Shown here: one piece after another, positions 59,116 to 64,000 of the stretch | How the letters are laid out: the number at the start of each line of letters is the position of its first letter | Position numbering within the stretch: the first letter of the stretch is position 1 | Origin: Ptychodera flava | Lineage: Eukaryota > Hemichordata > Enteropneusta > Ptychoderidae | Assembly: GCF_041260155.1 (NCBI RefSeq) | Contig: NC_091933.1 | Coordinates: 30,559,933 to 30,623,932, forward strand | Length of the DNA stretch: 64,000 bases | Direction of reading: 5' to 3' | Made by a program: the position numbers and the translations under genes | Notes under the pieces: generated by a model | The model's input: only the letters and a program-made list of their open reading frames with translations | What the model was told of the DNA's origin: nothing | Databases searched by the model: none

Positions 59116-61436
59116 TACATACCTCAAACATCAGTAGATTCAGGTGTCTGGCTTGCAAGTTGAGGATGAGTTGTGTAGAAGGATTCTGTTACTGTAGTCA
59201 CCTGAGATCCAGTATCTATAAGTGCCTTACATGTAACACCATTAACCTCTACTTCAGTTTGACTTAGTGGTCCTGCAAACTGTTTCACCACTTCACTCTG
59301 TTGGCCAGAAGATGAATCAATCTTTATTATGTGTTTGGGACTGCGATAACTTCCACCTGTGAAATGTCCCGCTTTCACAGGCTTTATCCTTTTAAAGACT
59401 TGTCTCCTTTGTTTGACTGATCAGGTAGTGGCTTAGAACGGCAGCCTTTTGCTATATGTCCTGGTTGACCACAGCGATGGCAGACATACTCTTTACTACT
59501 CTTCTTGACAGTCACTTTACCTTCCAGCTCTAAGATCCTTTTATTTTGCTCCTCTTGATTCATGGCAATTGTTTGTAACAACTTGGTTACCTCTGACAAC
59601 TGCTGACTATCTTGGGATGCACTATCACCTGCCTTTTGTTTAACAGATGCACTATCACCCTTTGTCACATGAGGCTGTGCTTGACTTTTCCTAGGTTTGG
59701 TAAAACTGATCCTTTCCTCTCTTGAAATGTATCGAAGTTCATTTCGCAGCTGACCAAATGTCATCTCACGCACTCTCATAGGTGCTAATCGCTGATATAT
59801 CTCTTGATCACGCAGACCTTTCATAAACTGATGAGTAAGTTTGTAGTCTCTGTCTGGTAATGGTCTACCATTGTTGAGCTTACTTTCCACTTTCCTGAGT
59901 ATATCTTCTAGAGCAATTGCAAATGAGCGAGGAGATTCATCAGGGCGCTGTACTCGTTCATAGAAATTTCCCATGGGATCTACTGACCATAAACCATCAC
60001 CATATTCAGCACGTAGTTCATCAAATGCTCGTTGTACTGTTTGTAAGTTGAGGTGGTAAGTTGAGGACCAACTTCCTAGCTTCACCACTTAAATGTCGAA
60101 TAACCGTGGAAAACTTCAAAGACTCTGGCATTGGCCCAGCTTCAAACAAGTACTGAATATCTCTAATCCAATCTTCCACCAAGACTTTGCCATCTGGACT
60201 ACCACTGAAGATTGGTACACCACGTACTTGATGAGAGGATGTAATTCTGTATTCAGGGCATGGCTGAGTCTGTGGATATGATTGTATCTGTTGATTGTAT
60301 GTGGGCATAGTCTGTGCACGTGACTGTAAAGGAGGTTGCAAATGTGGAGGGCAGTAATTAATCTCCCTTTGGCCTGGTTGTACACCTACATTTTGTTGTT
60401 GACTAGCATACACATTTCCACCTGTCATGTTATTTGTTATAGGCCTGTATTGTGTTGATGTTGCACTGGGCAAGCCAATATTTTCAGATGGTATAAAGGG
60501 TGCTGAGCTGACATAGGCATTTGATCATAATAAGTCATATGAGGAACATGTTGACTAGGTGGTGGTAATGTGGACTGATTATTACTAGGTGGAGTAATAC
60601 TGGAATCAGGCCCAACTAAATCAAATGTTAACAAATCATCACCAGGACCTGGTGTATACTACATTTTGTCAATGTTCTGTCAATAAACACTTCAAATATT
60701 TTTGAAAATATATGAAAATTTACAATACAAACTCAACCTGAATGAAATCAGATGTACAGAACAATCTTTCAATTGTATTATAGACACTTCAACTTAAGGC
60801 AATATAATAGCCAGTATAGCCTTAATATACAGAGTAGGATAATACAGCCTTACTACAACAAAATAAACGGCGGATGTTATCAATTCAATTGTGTAAGAGA
60901 CACTTTCACCTTAAGACAATGTATTAGCCAGTATAGCCTTAATATACACGTAGGATAGTACAGCCTTAATACGACAAAATGCACAGCAGATGTTATAAAC
61001 AGATTGCAAAATCAAACTTGAGTCTTGAAAAGTTATACTGGACAACCAACCAGTGGTGTAGCAAATGAAATTTACAGGAAAGAAAATTAAATTCACTCTA
61101 ACAAAACAAAAACTCGTGAATAATGGAACAGATTTTGAATCATGAAAATGAAAACTTGTCTTTTGTATTTAAGTATTACAATTCTCAAATTCACTCAATC
61201 TGTTCAAAGTTTACAACCAACTTCTATTTCAAAACTTTCGAATCAATTAATTCAATCTGAGAACATTCTTACATTGATTATCCATAGCAAAAAAAAAATT
61301 GTCGAATGGCTTCTCCAGGGATGTCCGTCTTCAAAGAGAATTAACTTGACTGCGGTAATGTCCAAACCATCTCATCCATGAGCAGATAATTCCACTAACC
61401 AAAAAGAATACAAGGACATCCTGGTCTCGGCACCAA

Positions 61437-62365
61437 TGTGACCCCATCCGTCGGTTCGGTTGTGTTCGTCGATGTTGTCTAGCATTGCGTTGTGTAGTTT
61501 TAATCCAAACCCTCTAGGGTGTCACTTTCATACACTGACTTACTCGCAGACATGGTTAAACACTGCAACTTTAATGCCTTTATTGCCTTTCAGTAAGCGG
61601 CTCCATCTGTCCATGGCAGTACCTACTCAAGGCAGCCCTACTCAAGGCAGCCATGTTAGCAAAGAGAGAATTACAATACTTATTTACACAAGTCGGCAAA
61701 ATATGTATCAAAAATATCATTCTAACTTCAAGCAAAACTTACAGTCTCTGTTCAAAAACGCATATCACAGCAAACAGAATCATATTGCGGCATGTTTCAC
61801 AGTAACTGTGCTGACGCTAACAAAATGAACTGTTTCCAAACTTGTCAAAACTGTTTACAGAAATTCTGGGAAAGCAGAGGATATTACTTGGGTTACTGAG
61901 CATCAATGTGTTCAAGGCTTAAAGCTGAGAAAGTTCAAATAGCTGACGGCAGCAATGACAAATATGACAAACAATAGCTCGGCCATAGCACTACAATGCA
62001 ACATGTGACTATCAATAACAAATCCATCCACTCAAAAGAAATGCTCAAAATTCACGAAATCCTAAACATCCTTCATAAATATTACAGTTGAGAGTTCTCT
62101 AGACACTAAATATCAATTCCATCTCAGTAATAGACTCGGATGTCAAAGATTACACATTTTTATGAGCGATTGTAAACAGTGACAGAAAGTTACCAACCTA
62201 CTCAAGGCAGCCATGTTAGCAAAGAGACCGATGTCACCTCTCTGCCTCGCGAGGGCGCCTTACAATGACGTAACAGTTTTTGATATGCATCACAAAGAGA
62301 ATGCGTGTTGCTGATAACTACAATGCAAAAGAAACTATACTTTACATTTTATCAAAAATCTTGGT

Positions 62366-62369
<4 letters not shown>
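61437..62369 (-). repeat. 5' LTR of the Ty3/gypsy element (933 bp)
   Basis: Pairs with 52032-52965. Promoter-bearing side in the element's own orientation. Confidence 0.93.
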
Positions 62370-62876
<507 letters not shown>

Positions 62877-62929
62877 ATGTAAACTAAAATCACGGTCCCT
62901 CTATCACAAAATGAACCAGAACCATTTGT

Positions 62930-63156
62930 TTCACATTAATTAAAGGCAGGGGGCCACCCCTTCTGCGGCTGTGCGACGTTCTTGTTAATAAACATGTCTA
63001 CCCGGATATTGGCGATGGCTATAGTTCAAAAGTGAAGCAAATTCTGTATCTGATACATGTTTATCAATACTACTAGTTATGTAATTTTCCAATCACTGTA
63101 AGACTTAGCCAAATAAACTTTGATTTTTTGGTTGTTTGGTTCATTTTGTGATAGAG
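62930..63156. repeat. Duplicated flank block Z, copy 2
   Basis: Matches 6600-6803. Has about 30 extra bases after GTTCTTGTTAATAAACATG. Joined directly to block Y. Confidence 0.85.
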
Positions 63157-64000
63157 TCTTTCAATTGAGGCGGTTTATCCTCTCTCTCTCGAAAACGTCA
63201 ATTTTCAACACATACAGCGTGCTTGTATCTCATAATGATCAGTGTTAAAACTAAGTTTTAATCTGGAATAGAATTAATTTATCACTTACAAAATCAATTA
63301 AAAATTAGTTTTGTATTCGCAAGCTAGTGATTTATATTTAAATGTATCTAAGAGACAGGACAAAACGAAAGCCTAATCGTTTGAAAAACAAAACCTTATA
63401 AATGCAAAAATACTATCGAAAGTTACAGATATTGCCCCACTTAAAAGTTGCAAACTTGTAACATTACAATTATGAAAATATGATCGCAGTCCCATAAAGA
63501 GGGACCATTTTCTGATGTCATTCACATACTGTAAAAAGCAGCCTCTTCTCATATATATGTGTAACAACTATATTTTTAAATGATACTTTGCCCTATTCCT
63601 ACGCAATATATACAAATCATAGAAACGGAAGAGTGATCTTGGTGAAGTATCCATCTGCACGACTCAACGAAACCTACAAAATTAACCAGACTTTGAAATC
63701 TGGCTTTAAACTTTATCAATATGCATCGAAACATTTCGCAGAGATTTAAACGAAATGTTCCTTTCAGAGTTGGGGTCTGTCTCGTTTTCAAATTTCTGTC
63801 AACCATACGCACTTTATAGTGCAAATCGTGACCCATTTTAAACTCTCTCCTGCCATCTTGTACGCTCGCTAGTGGGAGCATATACATATATATCTATGTG
63901 ATGTACATAGAACTGTGAGCTGTATGTATCCTTAGTGTGATATTCTGCTAGACAAAAGCTTAAAAAGTTAACTTGGTCAACCTGACTCATGCAAAAAAGA
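63157..64000. repeat. Duplicated flank block Y, copy 2, to window end
   Basis: Matches 9311-10195 to its last bases, in the same orientation. In copy 1 the next 200 bp lead into the last exon of receptor copy A. Confidence 0.9.

Larger units (their letters stand above)
52032..62369 (-). mobile_element. Ty3/gypsy LTR retrotransposon, young but broken, carrying a nested insertion
   Basis: A 10.3-kb element on the minus strand inserted in a (TA)n tract. Parts in transcription order: 5' LTR (61437-62369); primer-binding site beginning TGGTGCCGAGACC just inside it; gag region (about 59.4-60.6 kb) ending in a CCHC zinc knuckle (CHRCGQPGHIAKGC); aspartic protease with ALIDTG (about 59.1-59.4 kb, continuing past a nested element near 56.6-57.3 kb); reverse transcriptase with YLDD (about 55.4-56.6 kb); RNase H (about 54.6-55.4 kb); integrase with zinc-finger and core motifs and a long C-terminal tail (about 53.1-54.6 kb); polypurine tract; 3' LTR (52032-52965). 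Domain order RT-RNase H-integrase marks Ty3/gypsy. The LTRs differ at about a dozen of 933 positions, so the insertion is recent. The coding region has roughly eight frame breaks plus the nested insertion. No envelope gene seen. Confidence 0.93.

Noticed and set aside
52032-62369. Endogenous retrovirus with envelope
   Set aside because: No envelope-like frame with signal and membrane anchor was seen between integrase and the 3' LTR; the domain order and content fit a plain Ty3/gypsy retrotransposon.

Overview
The window is AT-rich animal DNA: split genes with GT-AG introns, dozens of long microsatellites, tRNA-derived SINEs, many small DNA transposons, a Penelope-like fossil and one young Ty3/gypsy element. 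This fits a marine invertebrate (lophotrochozoan or invertebrate deuterostome). The sequence alone does not settle the phylum.

The left half (1-35.5 kb) is a head-to-tail cluster of Cys-loop ligand-gated ion channel subunit genes of the nicotinic acetylcholine receptor type, all on the minus strand. From left to right it holds: the first three exons of a divergent paralogue (11-1372, running off the edge); copy A (10.4-16.4 kb), with all six exons but three one-base losses; copy B (19.2-23.9 kb), intact, predicted 484 aa; a relic first exon (25.7 kb) and a second flank-only relic (27.1 kb); and copy C (30.4-35.3 kb), intact, predicted 484 aa. Internal exons keep the family's classic sizes (146, 45 and 110 nt). 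Both intact proteins keep the Cys-loop, a GEK pore motif and four membrane segments. They lack the alpha-type vicinal Cys pair and the loop C tyrosines, and their outer pore is unusual. Because the copies are recent duplicates, each is a natural empty-site control for mobile elements in the others. Several insertions can be defined this way to within a few bases, some with visible target-site duplications.

The middle (35.5-46.5 kb) has little coding sequence. It carries a decayed Crypton-like tyrosine recombinase end (36.8-37.4 kb), a perfect 35-bp-arm hairpin, a CACTA-like MITE and a TTAA-flanked MITE. From 46.5 to 49.8 kb lies the 3' part of a minus-strand gene for a single-pass membrane protein, with EGF-like exons, a transmembrane segment and two cytoplasmic PPxY motifs.

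The right part (49.8-64 kb) is repeat-dominated. It has an inverted repeat with a Penelope-type tail, a young Ty3/gypsy element (52032-62369, LTRs about 98.7% identical) carrying a nested 1.85-kb inverted-repeat element, and a foldback between TA tracts. The last 1.1 kb repeats the DNA that lies downstream of receptor copy A, so another receptor copy probably begins just past position 64000.
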